From Lentinula raphanica (Eukaryota; Basidiomycota; Agaricomycetes; Agaricales; Omphalotaceae): a DNA stretch of 64,000 nt. Both the position numbers and the translations under genes were made by a program. The DNA lies in assembly GCA_027919835.1 (NCBI GenBank), contig JANVFP010000027.1, positions 620,001-684,000 of the forward strand, read 5' to 3'. The notes under the pieces are model-generated. The model searched no databases, was not told where the DNA came from, and worked only from the letters and a program-made list of their open reading frames with translations. Positions 11,740 through 22,953 of the stretch are shown here, in pieces (position 1 is the stretch's first letter; each line of letters opens with the position of its first letter).

Positions 11740-12657
11740 TGTTGGATGTGTGTGGTGGGATCTAGGTGATCACAATCAAGAATGAAAAGGGGACACCAGG
11801 TCAAGTGAAAGGTGAGAGAGGGTACTAAGGTTGCTGCCTGCAGCACAGAAGATAAGGGAACAAAGTGGGTGTATGAAAGGAACTTTTCGTACTTCGCTTG
11901 GATGGGTCCTCAATATATCCCTCGTATCTCGACGGACTTGCCCGAAACACATCAAGTGTGCCATATGCTCAGGACTTTAAATGTCTCTTTGCCCTCCCAT
12001 TCATCACGTAGCGTTCATGATACGACAGATGGTTACACAGCATCGGTAGGATTGCATGCCCTATGCCCACTGCCGCCACAACGACAAACGCCCAAAGGTA
12101 GCCAAGGGTATGTATAGAGTATCGATATCTTGGACAATTGAAGAGGATGAAGAACCCTCAGTCACAGTACGTTGCAGTGCTGATGAGAATTAAATACGAG
12201 ATGTGAGAAAAAAACACAAGAGTATTCCTTTCTACTCAACGAATTACGCACAATGGCCCGTTGTTCAACGTTCATTGGCAGGCTGCGTCATGGCAGCCTC
12301 CAACCCTCTAAATATTTTCCCTATCCTTCCTATAAACTTGATCGTAACAGTGTCCTGGTGTTGTTGAAAGAACAAGGCAGAGAGAGAAGTCGCAGCCAGG
12401 TCCCGGATCCCACGAGACTGAACCGACCCGGAACCTAGCCAGTTGGACTACTTAGCCTTCTTGGACCCCCTACCTACCCAAATATGAGCATGATCATTCC
12501 AAAGTGCAAATCTCATTGCCGCTCAACAGTATCTCTATAAGATTGAATTCATAATTGCATAGAGGAAGAGGAGAAAACAGGAGTCCAAGACTGGAAATAC
12601 TGTCGAACAACCACAGATCGAGGGGGTGCTCATGGACATCCACCAGCATCCATCAAC
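11740..12657. other. Intergenic between copies B and C
   Basis: The first part (to about 12020) is the presumed promoter and leader of copy B and keeps some resemblance to the upstream regions of A and C (CATTCATCACGTAGCG near 11999). No other feature is supported. Confidence 0.45.
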
Positions 12658-14203
12658 CTAACCTCTAAGCCGCTTCCACCAAGGTTTTTTTTCCTGAACG
12701 TCAACCCTCTGAAAACGTTTACGCTCCATGCCGTCAACTTCCTCCAAGTAGTCTGTGATGTAGTAGACTTCCCCCAATTTCTTCGTGATGTCGACCTCCT
12801 GACAACATATAACATATAGAATGAACTTCTGCACAACAAATAGGTTGATATACATGGTACTCACGTTTCCGTGTTCGAACTTTGCCCAAGTTGAATGACC
12901 AAAGCCGCCTCTTGGATGCTGGATGTACTCCCCGACCTCTCCTTTGGATGGCCGCTTGCTACGTGCCGAATCAATAATGTTGTGAACGGTGGCATATAAG
13001 GTTTTGCGTTGAGGTGCAGGCAGGGAGTAGGAAAGCTCGATGCGGCAGTGATACTCTGGATTTGGAGGCTGTAGTGGTGGACCAGGATAGGAAACCACTG
13101 GCTCAATCGAGAAATTGGGGTTCAACTCCACGTCAATCACTGTGACCCTATCTATTCTCTGAGTTGGGAAAGTCTCTCTGGCATGACGAAGAACGGAAGC
13201 ACTGTTCAGCATCGTCTCCACGGTACCCACAACGGAATGGATATCAGAAACGCATTCCAACCTGGCTCTGATCTGAGACGCAAGTGGGTCTGCTCTGGCA
13301 GGGATCCTCCATTCATCATATGCCATCCCCTTCGGCCTTCTCTCGAACAGGAGGGAGTAAACGGAAGACAAAAATTGATGGGCGTTGTGAGCAAACATGC
13401 CAAACGGGTCTTTTTGATTTAGATAACCATAATCGACATCGTTCACCTAGCACACAGCATACTCAGCTTCGGCGTAACTTAATATTGAAATACTGACCTT
13501 TCCCTTTTCATAATCTACCCAATACTCCAAGACCTCTTCCTCTGGATGTCTGCCACTGGCTTGCTTGTTCCACCCAAGCGCTCCTCTGACGGGGTCGTCG
13601 CTATCGGAGGGTGGGCCAAGACGGAAGGCCGTCCACAACTCCAATCTGGGAAAACGCCGACGATTGTTGGGAGGGGGGTTGAACTCCAGGGAGCAATAGT
13701 AATCGACGTGATTCTTTGGCGTAGGATGGCCCAACTTGCGAAATGGGTCGAAGTGGAGCATATAGTACAACTCGAATGTTTTCATATTGACAGCTTGAAT
13801 TTCTCCATCCGGAACTGAGAGAACATGACGAAGACGACGAAGAACGACATTGGAGTTCAGCATCCTCTGTACAGTTTCTTTGATTCTCTGCTCTTTGTGA
13901 ACGTCGAAGTATTGTGCTAGAAGTCTGCATTCCACTTTTACTGTATTACTATTAGGCGCAGGGTGTGTGTCAGCACGAAGGACCAGCGCCTGGGATGTGG
14001 CAATCGACAGAGATTTGGTCGGCTCATTCTGTATGTCCAATAATACACAGTCAGAATCTGGATGGCTTCAGCATGAGAATGGTTTCAAGACTCACAGGGT
14101 ATGATACCGAGTCGGTGGATACTGCAAGAGCGAGCGCAGAAAGAAAAAAGACCATGAACGCGGTACGGCGAAGAATTTTCCTTGTGCGAGAAAGGAAGCG
14201 CAT
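12658..14203 (-). CDS. Secreted two-domain repeat protein, copy C
   Basis: Model complement(join(12658..12798, 12865..13446, 13498..14028, 14096..14203)), 453 aa. All introns are GT-AG and all exons phase 0. Signal peptide exon: MRFLSRTRKILRRTAF, FMVFFLSALALAV. Domain 1 in exon 2: MLNSNVVLRRLR, HVDYYCSLEFNPP, LELWTAFRLG, GALGWN, EYWVDYEKGK. Domain 2 in exon 3: MLNSASVLRHAR, EYHCRIELSYSLP, TLYATVHN, GEVGEY, STWAKFEHGN. Exon 4 is longer than in A or B (46 residues, charged, ending EKKPWWKRLRG). No catalytic motif was recognised. A and C are the closest pair, sharing the signal exon, first intron and upstream sequence. Confidence 0.78.
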
Positions 14204-14819
14204 GACGGGTAAGGTAAGATGATTGTCTGCAGCGTAACAAAAATCAGAACTGGGTCGTGGATGAGATGCTGTTCTTACCTCGCTTGCATGGGTCTTTATC
14301 GACATATCGCTAATCAACCGGAATTTCCCTCGCCTTCCTCTTCCATTCATGAGTGCATGAGCGCTGAGCATCGCAACATTTTCATGATACGACGGAAAAC
14401 AGTTGTACAGCATTGAGTAGATCACACTAGCAGCATGAAACACCCTCAATCCCTGCCAAGTTCCAACAGATAATTGTGACATGCGCCTTTTGAGCGTGAT
14501 AAGGGACTCACTGTCAATTTGTTCATGAACCTTGAGGAGACTCAACTTCGACAATGAGCAGCATCCAAGAGCTGAGGGCTCTGAAAAAGATAGTGACTTG
14601 GAAGAGGCTCCGCGGTTGAGAGTTCCGAGATGTTTTGACAGTAGCAGCCACTGGCCCATGATAATGACGAGAAAGATAGCACTACGCTGGGGCGATAGCC
14701 ACCCTTCATCTTCCTCTGTAGTACCTCTCTAAACGATGTCATCTCGAGGTCCTCGTAGTTGTTCGTAGGAGGTTTGTCGTAGTTCGAAGCAGACCGTGAC
14801 AAGTCTGGTGACCGCGTCC
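14204..14819. other. Intergenic; upstream region of copy C
   Basis: 14204-14420 is homologous to the upstream region of copy A. The plus-strand TCTTACCTCGC near 14273-14283 is, on the minus strand, a GCGAG/GTAAGA exon-donor junction and suggests a leader intron. Nothing further is seen. Confidence 0.45.
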
Positions 14820-15830
14820 AAATCGTTTTCACACGCCTGAACTCGAACCACCACCACCACAGTCCATGAACGTGTCTGCGGATGGAGGCTCTGGTCGTTC
14901 CCTTTCATCGCCTGGCTTTGAGGCAGATGACGTGCAATCGTCGTGTGATGTATCCCACCCTCGCCGCGCCTCTCAGTGGTCCGTTACAGCACGGTGGAAG
15001 TAGGTCGAGGCATCATCGAAGATATCATTATAGGGTGGCATTCAAAGAGTATGCGACAACTATATACGAGTAGAAAAGGTGTGACAATGTCTTTCATATC
15101 ATAGCAGACGTGGTCAAGGGTACGTGATACTTTGCGCGTATAATTATGTTTGTCTCACACTCAAGGCGTAGCTCTATGGATCCTGCATAAGGCCGGATGG
15201 GTCCAGATTCATAAAGGTGGTGATCATCACAATGTACGAATGGTACGCGTTGCTCTCTTGTGCCCCCACCACACACTGTTCATTGGACTTAGGTAAATCC
15301 CTGCCTCCTCGCGGCCGAAATCCTTGCCCAAAAGTATCTCTTAGAAAAAGACTCAATGTCCCTTTCGACTTGAGCTCTAGTCCTGATTTCGACAGACCCT
15401 GGCCGAACAGCTTGAACCAACACGTCCCGGGTTCAATCACTCCCGTCACGCCGCAGATCACTCCCACCCCGCCGCAGCAACACATCGTCGCATTTCATCA
15501 CAACCCTCTTCCTGACCTCGAATCGATTTGGAGCATCATGATTCATTGTGTCCGTTCTGTTCTTCAATGACGATGTTGTTAAACCATCATCTGCATCGGA
15601 CTCTCGTCACTATCTGATGAACTGTTTACTCAACGGAGAATTGGAGAATGTCGATCAACGCTCGTTTTTACACCATCCCTATGGCCTACGCAAAGCTAGA
15701 CGACACCTGTCCTCTAGTTTTGGTAGTGCTCTGGAACTTCTGGAGGAGTTCCGGGTGTTACTTAAATCCGCGTATCGTAAATCAGAGGAGAGCTACCTCA
15801 CACAATTGACGATACATATTTCGTCGTCCA
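14820..15830 (+). pseudogene. FunK1-like fungal protein kinase relic
   Basis: Three pieces in the expected order resemble the C-lobe of basidiomycete FunK1-type kinases. They are ALWILHKAGWV (about 15171-15204), which in the family precedes the catalytic HRD loop; FHHNPLPDLESIW (15492-15530), which matches the family's HDLES-W block; and a downstream helix-rich end with SSFGSALELLEEF (about 15710-15760). The catalytic loop itself is missing: after AGWV the frame reads QIHKGG. The H of HDLES is P, and the parts need several improbable splices. An upstream open piece near 14826-15000 (Pro-rich, then SADGGSGRSLSS) may be the remains of the N-terminal part. I infer a degraded gene. Confidence 0.45.
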
Positions 15831-16351
15831 TTGGTCCCTGCTGGAGGATGTACTTTATAATCGGGTCTACATGCCACCTTTGTCAAAAATCACTTTGGTC
15901 CCAGTAAAGACAAATCTTCGACAACACAAAGGCGACAGGACGGACGCTCAAGTAAACGCTTCTGGTATGTTCTCTCTCGTATTGGCACTTGCTCAATATC
16001 CATGCTTCCGGACTACATAGATAATGCTATCTGAGCTGCCGGTCGTGTTATTCCTCAATCATCTCGTTCATACTATTCACATCACATCTCTGCAACGCAT
16101 ATATCTTCTATATCTTTATTCTACGTCTGTGTAGGTCTACATACGCGTCTACATTGTATTTCCAGTTGTGTAGAATCAAGGTGGATAGAAATTTTAAAAG
16201 TGACAGAAATAACGACGATGCGTACTGATCAGTTCTGCGATCGTGCGGGTACTCGCCGGCGTTCTCCGAATAACAGAACTTACAAGTCTGCAGTGAACCA
16301 GCATGGCCACTCGCAATTGTCAGATCATCTCTCTTGCTCTTTTTCATCATC
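15831..16351. other. Intergenic / promoter of the siderophore transporter gene
   Basis: No gene seen. The last 250 bases are the presumed leader of the gene starting at 16352. I found no convincing GATA cluster of the kind that often controls iron-uptake genes. Confidence 0.4.
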
Positions 16352-19087
16352 ATGTCCTTCTTCCACAGAGACTCCGACACATCTAATCTTCGCATCGAGA
16401 CTGTCCGCGATAACGACGATGAAGTAGAAATACCACTCAGTGCGGATCCTACTGCTCACTCTGGTGTTTTACATGTGGAAGACACAACTGCAATTGACCG
16501 GAATCGCTTGAGGGTAGCTTTGTTTATCGGGTGAGTGCTAGCATTTGGTCAAGAGATAAATTTTCGTTTTGAAATGTTCTCATCTAACGAGAACAGGCTG
16601 GGACTAGCAACATACATCTATTCACTGGATAATCAAACGACTTCCGCATATCTTGCTTTTGCTGCGTCGGAATTCGAGAATCACAGTCTCATCAGCTCCA
16701 TACAGACCGCTCAGAGCATTATAGGTGATTCATTGGTTGTGTTCGAGAAAAAAAAACCATCCCTGACTTCCAGAAACGCCAGTTGCTTGTGGCAAACCAG
16801 TCATTGCCAAACTCGCGGACTTTAGCTCTCGAGGAACAGCATATGTTGTTGTCCGTGAGTCTCTTCAATCGTAGCTTTTGAACATAGAGAAAAATCATAT
16901 GATTTTTGAAGTCCTATTTCACGTTATGGGTTTGTCTCTTTTGTTGAGATCTGCAATTCGTATCAAACTCATCCCTACTAGGCTACATCCTGATCGCGTC
17001 CGCTCCAAGTATCAACGTCGTAGCCGCTGGGATCATTCTTTTTGCGATGTATGTTCAGGTTCTCATGGCCAAGATATACAACTCATTCTGTCTCGTTGTT
17101 TTCTGCAGTGGATACACGTACGTTTTGCGCGTCCGAAGACGAACACGAACCACCTTGACGCGATTGTTTCTAGCGGGTTACAACTCTTAAATCAGATCAT
17201 CATTGCCGATATCACCACTCTGGAATGGAGAGGATTGATCAATGGCTTGATCGCGCTTCCGTTCATTGTAAATTCGTTCGTTGGACCCATTCTGGCTACT
17301 TCAGTTCTCGAGACCGTGGGCTGGAGATGGGGCTGTGAGCATCAGCATCATTTTCAACCCGACAATTTGCTCATAACCTATTCACAGACGGGATGTTTGT
17401 CATACTCATACCGATATGTCTCTCGCCTTTGATCACCACTCTTCTTTGGGCCGAACGAAAGGCGAAACAACGTGGACTTGCTCTTGTGCAGAAAATACCT
17501 TCCCGAACCATGCTGGAGCGTGCTCGGACTATGGCGGAAGAATTAGATCTTATGGGGCTGATCCTCATCACGGGTTGCATTGCGCTGATTTTGTTGCCCT
17601 TGACACTCACAGGGAAGGTCAACGGCGGGTGGTCAAATCGTACGAAGTCCTCCTTTTTCGACCTCGCAAGCATTACTCATACCTTGATAGCTTTGATGAT
17701 TCTCCTCATCACCCTTGGATGTGTCCTCCTTCCAATCTGCAGCATCTGGGATATGAAATACGCCAAATTTCCTGTCATTCCTCGTCGGTTTTTCAAGAAC
17801 CGAAGCGTCATCATTGTATCGCTTATTGGGGCTTTTGATTTCGTGAGTTGACAGAGATTGATACTTGCATGAGAAAACCTTACTAAAGGAGACTGTACAG
17901 TGCTCCTATTGTCTGGCGTCAGTCTACTTATATTCATTCATCATCGTTGTCAAACCATGGTATGTGCTCAATCTGCCATATCCTTCTCGTAATAGGTGAC
18001 ACCTCCTATGTCAATCTCAGGTCGCTTCTTCATGCTACGTATTTCTCCCAAGTACAATCGATGGCCCTCACCATATTCGCGATTCTCGCTGGTGTGATAA
18101 TGAAGTATACACATCGTTACAAAGTCAGTACCTGTCTAAACCACCTCTTTTCTCCTTCATATATCACATCACTCGTTTTAGGCCCTCTTGATTATTGGTT
18201 TATTCATTCGCCTTGTGTGAGTGATGCCTACTCCATCCTGTAAACTTCGAAATACTCAGTACCCTTCCTTCGACAGCGGGGTTGTATTGATGATCCGCGG
18301 TGAAGAAACCTCTCCTCCACCCTCTTCGCATCGAACTCAATTTCATACGCAACAGCCCGAGGTGCAAATGGCTCTGATGCCGAGCTGGTCTGGACGCAGG
18401 TTCTTCAAGGGCTCGGAGGTGGCTTTGCTGCCTCTTGTTCGCAAGTCGGTGCTCAAGCTAGTGTGCCACATGTCGACTTGGCTATGGCTACCGCAGTCAT
18501 TCTGTTAGTAACGGAGATTGGTGCTTCTATAGGTGGTAGTGTCGGTGAGTTTGATTTGTGATTCTTTCCCCTTCGTTTTTGTAGACTCTCATGATCATAC
18601 GACATGCGTTCTACATACAGCTGGAGCGATTTGGTCAAACAAGATGCCTGGAAAGCTTGCGCAGTATTTGCCTGACCTCTCAGAGGAGGAGCGGACATCG
18701 CTATTCTCTTCAGTGACTCATGTCAGGAAATATGAACGGGGAACTCATGTCCGTCAGGGTGTTATCTTCGGTGTGTACAGAAGCCTCGTCGACAGTTGTC
18801 TTAATACGAACACTCATCGACGTTCCGTAGCCTACAGCGATGTGATGAGGGACCTGCTCGTTCTGGCCTCATTACTCAGCGTGTTCCCTCTTGTTCTTGC
18901 GATATTTCTTCCGAATTGGTACCTGGGGGATAAGCAAAATGCTGTCAATGATCCAGAATCAGTAGAAGCTTCGGATCAATTTCCTGAACATAGCAGAGGG
19001 GAATACACACCCCTGGCAAGAGACGATTTCGATACTGACACCGAATTACCTGAAGAAGGTGCTGTCCTGCAGACTGAGAGGCAATAG
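16352..19087 (+). CDS. MFS siderophore-iron transporter (SIT/ARN-type)
   Basis: Fourteen exons: 16352..16530, 16597..16724, 16783..16854, 16982..17048, 17109..17117, 17174..17334, 17388..17842, 17901..17959, 18021..18123, 18182..18216, 18277..18299, 18356..18544, 18621..18770, 18831..19087; 628 aa, a normal length. Junctions restore typical SIT blocks: LGLATYIYSLDNQTTSAYL (TM1), LLNQIIIADITTLEWRGL, LPFIVNSFVGP, WRWGYGMFVILIPICL, a cytoplasmic loop, VYLYSFIIVVKPW, ATYFSQVQSM, AGVIMKYTHRYK, FAASCSQVGAQASVPH and VTEIGASIGGSVAGAIWSNKMP. The fifth exon is only 9 nt and supplies part of GYT. The final intron (60 nt) is a multiple of three without a stop, so retention would add 20 residues. It should import ferri-siderophores at the plasma membrane by proton symport. 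No biosynthetic NRPS gene is visible in the window. Confidence 0.88.
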
Positions 19088-19587
19088 GTTATGCGAGGCC
19101 ATGCGTCCATCAAGTCCTTGGTCTCATTGTCGGTGTCCCACTCGTCTGGCAGATCTTTTTCCCCAGTCACGGATCTACTTCTGCCTATCCTGACCCACTT
19201 CTACCCATGACTACTCGCCTCCTTCCCCACTTTTGTTGATTCGGACCCACCTCCACCCATTCGACATCCACCCATCTGGACCCACATCTACCGACTGCTA
19301 CAGTTGAATTTATCCGTGATTCTGCCATTTGATTACTGTTGGAACATCCGGTGCCTATGCTACTTCCATGTAGAGTATAACCTACATACCGATTGCAGGT
19401 TAAAAGCTTCGTTCCATCTCTGGTGTATCCCCCTCATCTGCTGGCCAGGCTTTTCTTTCACACTCATAACTTTCTCTATCATCTCAAAACGAACCGGTTT
19501 CGTTTCTTTCCTGATCGAAGCCTTCACATCAGCACAACTGCTCTCAGCATCGATCAAACGCGCTCTCTCACTTGCAAAAAGCCGATC

Positions 19588-20522
19588 ATGCATATCAGAA
19601 TCATCACTCTTGTTTACCTACTTGCATCTATCGTACACGCTGCTCCTATGATGGTGAGTGATCTCTCGATCACGACTACCAAGAACCAGACATGATACTG
19701 AATAATCTTTCTTTCGCTACCCAGGATCACGACGATGCAGGTACACTCCATCGTAGCTCAGATTCCGTCGCGGAGTCTTTCGATGAGCCTCGAGCACTCG
19801 AAAAGAGGATATTCTCTCTCAAAAAGCTCATTCCCTCAGGAAGCTCGAAGGATAAGGATGAAGAAGAGCAGCCTACTGTCTACTATGTTTACTTCTACAA
19901 ACCCTCTCCCCACGACGAATTTCCCGAGCCCACCATGTCTCCCGTCCTGGAACGGCCCGTGCCAAAACGCGTGCGTAAGCATACAAAGTTTCTCGTAGAC
20001 CGCTTCAATGAAGCATACGGAGGTGATTCGACTCCTATGTTACTCGTGTATCAGAACGATTGGTTCGAGAACGCTCGGGTGAGGGTATTAATCAGTTCCC
20101 CGAAACAGGAGACACAGTCGGAGCTCTTCATGACGCTTGGACAGGAAAGTGGTTCAGGATGTGTCCTGAGCAACGATGACAGGGAACTTTACGCCTCGGT
20201 CGTGCGTTTCCTTGACGAGTCCAGGAAACCCCTTCCCCCTTTACCGGACAAGTCGGAGAAACCGAAGCTTCCCAGAGAGACCAAGCAGCGGATGAAGAAG
20301 TTGGTAGACAAGTATCTTCGGCAAGAACTCGAGTCTCCGAAGTTGAAGGTGTACCTCAACCTTCAGACCAAATTCGTCGCTCCCAAGAGTCGTAAAAACT
20401 CGGTTTGGTTTTCATTCACGACTTCCAAAAGTGCTCAACCACTCCAGGCTGAGCTTAAGCCGGATTCGCGCAAAGATACCATACACAAACCTGCATTCCC
20501 TGTCTCTGGAGGACCTTCCTAG
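19588..20522 (+). CDS. Secreted, probably Kex2-processed protein, tandem copy 1
   Basis: Two exons, 19588..19653 and 19725..20522, 287 aa. Exon 1 is a signal peptide (MHIRIITLVYLLASIVHAAP). A pro-segment with GTLHRSSDSVAESF leads to ALEKR, a classical Kex2 processing site, so the mature chain starts near IFSLKKL. The mature part seems to contain two related halves: FLVDRFNEAYG...PMLLVYQND...RVRVLISS and KLVDKYLRQE...LKVYLNLQ...VWFSFTT. It ends PAFPVSGGPS. Family not recognised. The intron here (71 nt) is not a multiple of three and contains a stop in the exon-1 frame, so splicing is required. Confidence 0.78.
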
Positions 20523-21386
20523 TTGGGCGTGTGACGCAACGCCGAGCCTATACCGTTCATCCTTCCTATCCACTTTGTCGTACACAACGGTTATACAGTC
20601 CTGAAGGCTGGTGATGACTCTCTGTTCTTTGAGCTCTCGCCATCGCTCGCGGTGATTTTGTCTACTCGTACTTAGATCCTCCTTCCTTTTGTCTCCCTCT
20701 CATCCTCTCTCCTTCTCTCCTTCCCCCTCAAGTTGAGAAGATACAAGAAATGATATGTTACTGTATTGAAGGATCGAGTTTGCTGCCTTTCAAGTTTGAA
20801 ATATGCTGATGATAAATGATGTTCACATCGTAATTTATTCTGGAATCTGTATCAAAACCTCTCTCCTTTCGTCCTGCACCTTCGAGGAGATGCACTGCCT
20901 TATCATCTAGAGAGAAGAATCAATCTCCAGCGCATTAATGAGTTTTATGCCATTTCCTCATTTCATGCTGCCTGTATTGCTGTAGATAGCAAGGCAACTT
21001 TACTCGAACTACATAGCGAATGATCTACCTCGAAGCAGGATACTAGAGGATACTCAACCTGCGACTTTTCAGCGCCACACAGTCCTAAGTGATCTGATGA
21101 CAAATAGACTGATTAGTCTATTACCCGGCCTACATGGTTAAAAGCTTCATTCCATCTCTGATGCATTCCCTTGTATTCCCCCATCTGCTGGCCAGGCTTT
21201 TCTTAGATCCTTCATACCCATAACTTTCTTGACCATCCTCAAACGAACCGGTTTCGTTCCTTTCTTTCCAGTCGAAGCCTTCACATTTGAACCCAGTTGA
21301 CTGTTGCTCTCGTTCATCAACCAAACCGACGAGGGCCGTGCTCTTTCACTCATCAAGATTCAAAGGCCTAGTACCTACGTAGTACT

Positions 21387-22304
21387 ATGCGTGTAAAAAT
21401 CATCACTCTTGTTCTCTTGCTTGCATCTGTTGTACACGCTGCTCCTATGATGGTGAGTCGGATCTCTGAATCACAACTAGCAAGAGCCAGCATGATACTA
21501 AGTAGTCTTTCTTTCAATACCCAGAATCCCGACAATGCAGGTACACTCCATCGTAGCTCAGATTCCGTCGCGGAATCTTTCTATAAGCCTCCAAGTCGAG
21601 CACTTGAAAAGAGGATGTTCTCTCTCCAAAAGCTCCGAAAGCCCTCGAGCTCGAAGAATAAGCAGCCTCCTGTCTACTATGCTTATTTCTACATGTCTTC
21701 TACCTACTACCACGAATCCTCCGAGCCCACTATGTCTCCCGTTCCGGAACCGACAGTGCCAGAAGACGTTCGCGAGCATACACAGTTCCTCGTGGACCGC
21801 TTCAACAAAGCATACGGAGATGATTCGACGCCTGTGTCACTCGTGTATCAAAACAGTTGGTTCACGAACGCTAGGGTGACGATAATAGTCAGCTCCCCGG
21901 AACAGGAGACACAGTCGGAGCTCTTCGTGACCCTTGGACAGGAAAGCGGCTCAGGGTATGTGAGCAACGGCGACAAGGAACTTTACGTCTCGGTCGTGCG
22001 CTTCCTTGACAAGTACAAGAACCCTCTTCCCTCTCTGACGGAAAGGTCGGAGAAACCGGAGGTCCCCAGAAAGCTCAAGAAGCGGATGCAGGAGTTGGTA
22101 GACATGTATTTTCAGCGAGATATTTCTCCGACGGTGAAGGTGTACCTCAATCTTCAGACCAGATACGTCGCTCCCACTGAAAGTCGCGAAAGCTCGGTTT
22201 GGTTCTCGTTCACGACTTCCACTCAACCCCTTCAGGCCGAGCTTAATCTGCGCAAAGATATCATACACAAACCTGCATTCCCCGTCTCTGGAGGACCTTC
22301 CTAG
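21387..22304 (+). CDS. Secreted, probably Kex2-processed protein, tandem copy 2
   Basis: Paralogue of 19588-20522 with the same architecture: signal peptide MRVKIITLVLLLASVVHAAP, pro-segment GTLHRSSDSVAESF, site RALEKR, two half-repeats and the same C-terminus PAFPVSGGPS. Exons 21387..21452 and 21525..22304 give 281 aa. The intron is 72 nt, a multiple of three without an in-frame stop, so an unspliced mRNA would encode a 305-aa form with 24 extra residues just after the signal peptide. Similarity to copy 1 continues into both flanks, which shows a tandem duplication of about 1.5 kb. Confidence 0.8.
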   Translation: MRVKIITLVLLLASVVHAAPMMVSRISESQLARASMILSSLSFNTQNPDNAGTLHRSSDSVAESFYKPPSRALEKRMFSLQKLRKPSSSKNKQPPVYYAYFYMSSTYYHESSEPTMSPVPEPTVPEDVREHTQFLVDRFNKAYGDDSTPVSLVYQNSWFTNARVTIIVSSPEQETQSELFVTLGQESGSGYVSNGDKELYVSVVRFLDKYKNPLPSLTERSEKPEVPRKLKKRMQELVDMYFQRDISPTVKVYLNLQTRYVAPTESRESSVWFSFTTSTQPLQAELNLRKDIIHKPAFPVSGGPS

Positions 22305-22953
22305 TCAAAGTAGACAGCTGGTCGGAAATGGTTCGACGACTTGGATGTGGTCGTAGTTGTGACGCAACGGCGAGCACATATCATTCATCCTTCCTATCTT
22401 TGTTGTATACAGTATTATATATAGTCCTGTAGGCTGGTGATCACTCTTCGTTCTTTGAGCTCTCGCCATTGCTTGCTAGGTCTATTTGTACTAAGAGTCT
22501 GCCCTCCTTCTCCCTTCCTCATATTTCACGGACATGAATACTTACTAGACTTCAATCCATTCTGCGTCCAATGCTCTTGCTTTTTCACTCATTTCCAATG
22601 ATTAATGACATTCAGCAGGATTTGTTGCCTCTGAAGTTTGAAAGCTCCTCACAATGGTGTCCATATCGTAATCTATATCATGTCGAAATCCTTCCGTCCC
22701 CTTTGAAGTTCGACGAAATTCAAGCAATACTCGAATCTTCAAGCTTCAAGGTTCAGTCGATGGTAATGAAATGCGGAGTTTCCTTGAAGCTTCGTCGTTG
22801 AGCCTATGTACTCACGCCTGCTCTGGAAAAGTCGAGACTGACTGAAATTCTAAGACAAGGGAGAACGATGTTATCAACATTTTGTTGACTTATGACAAAA
22901 CAATCATAATGAAAAAAATTTCAGTTCGCTGCCAAGCATGCTTCGAACGATAT

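Larger units (their letters stand above)
19380..22640 (+). repeat. Tandem duplication, two units of about 1.5 kb
   Basis: Unit 1 is about 19380-20850 and unit 2 about 21125-22640. Shared blocks outside the genes include TCATCTGCTGGCCAGGCTTT upstream and TTTGAGCTCTCGCCAT downstream. The 20523-21386 spacer holds only 3' flank of copy 1 and 5' flank of copy 2. Confidence 0.75.

Noticed and set aside
15425..15440. Second B-box-like GGGTTCAATC
   Set aside because: It lies inside kinase-relic coding sequence and has no cloverleaf.
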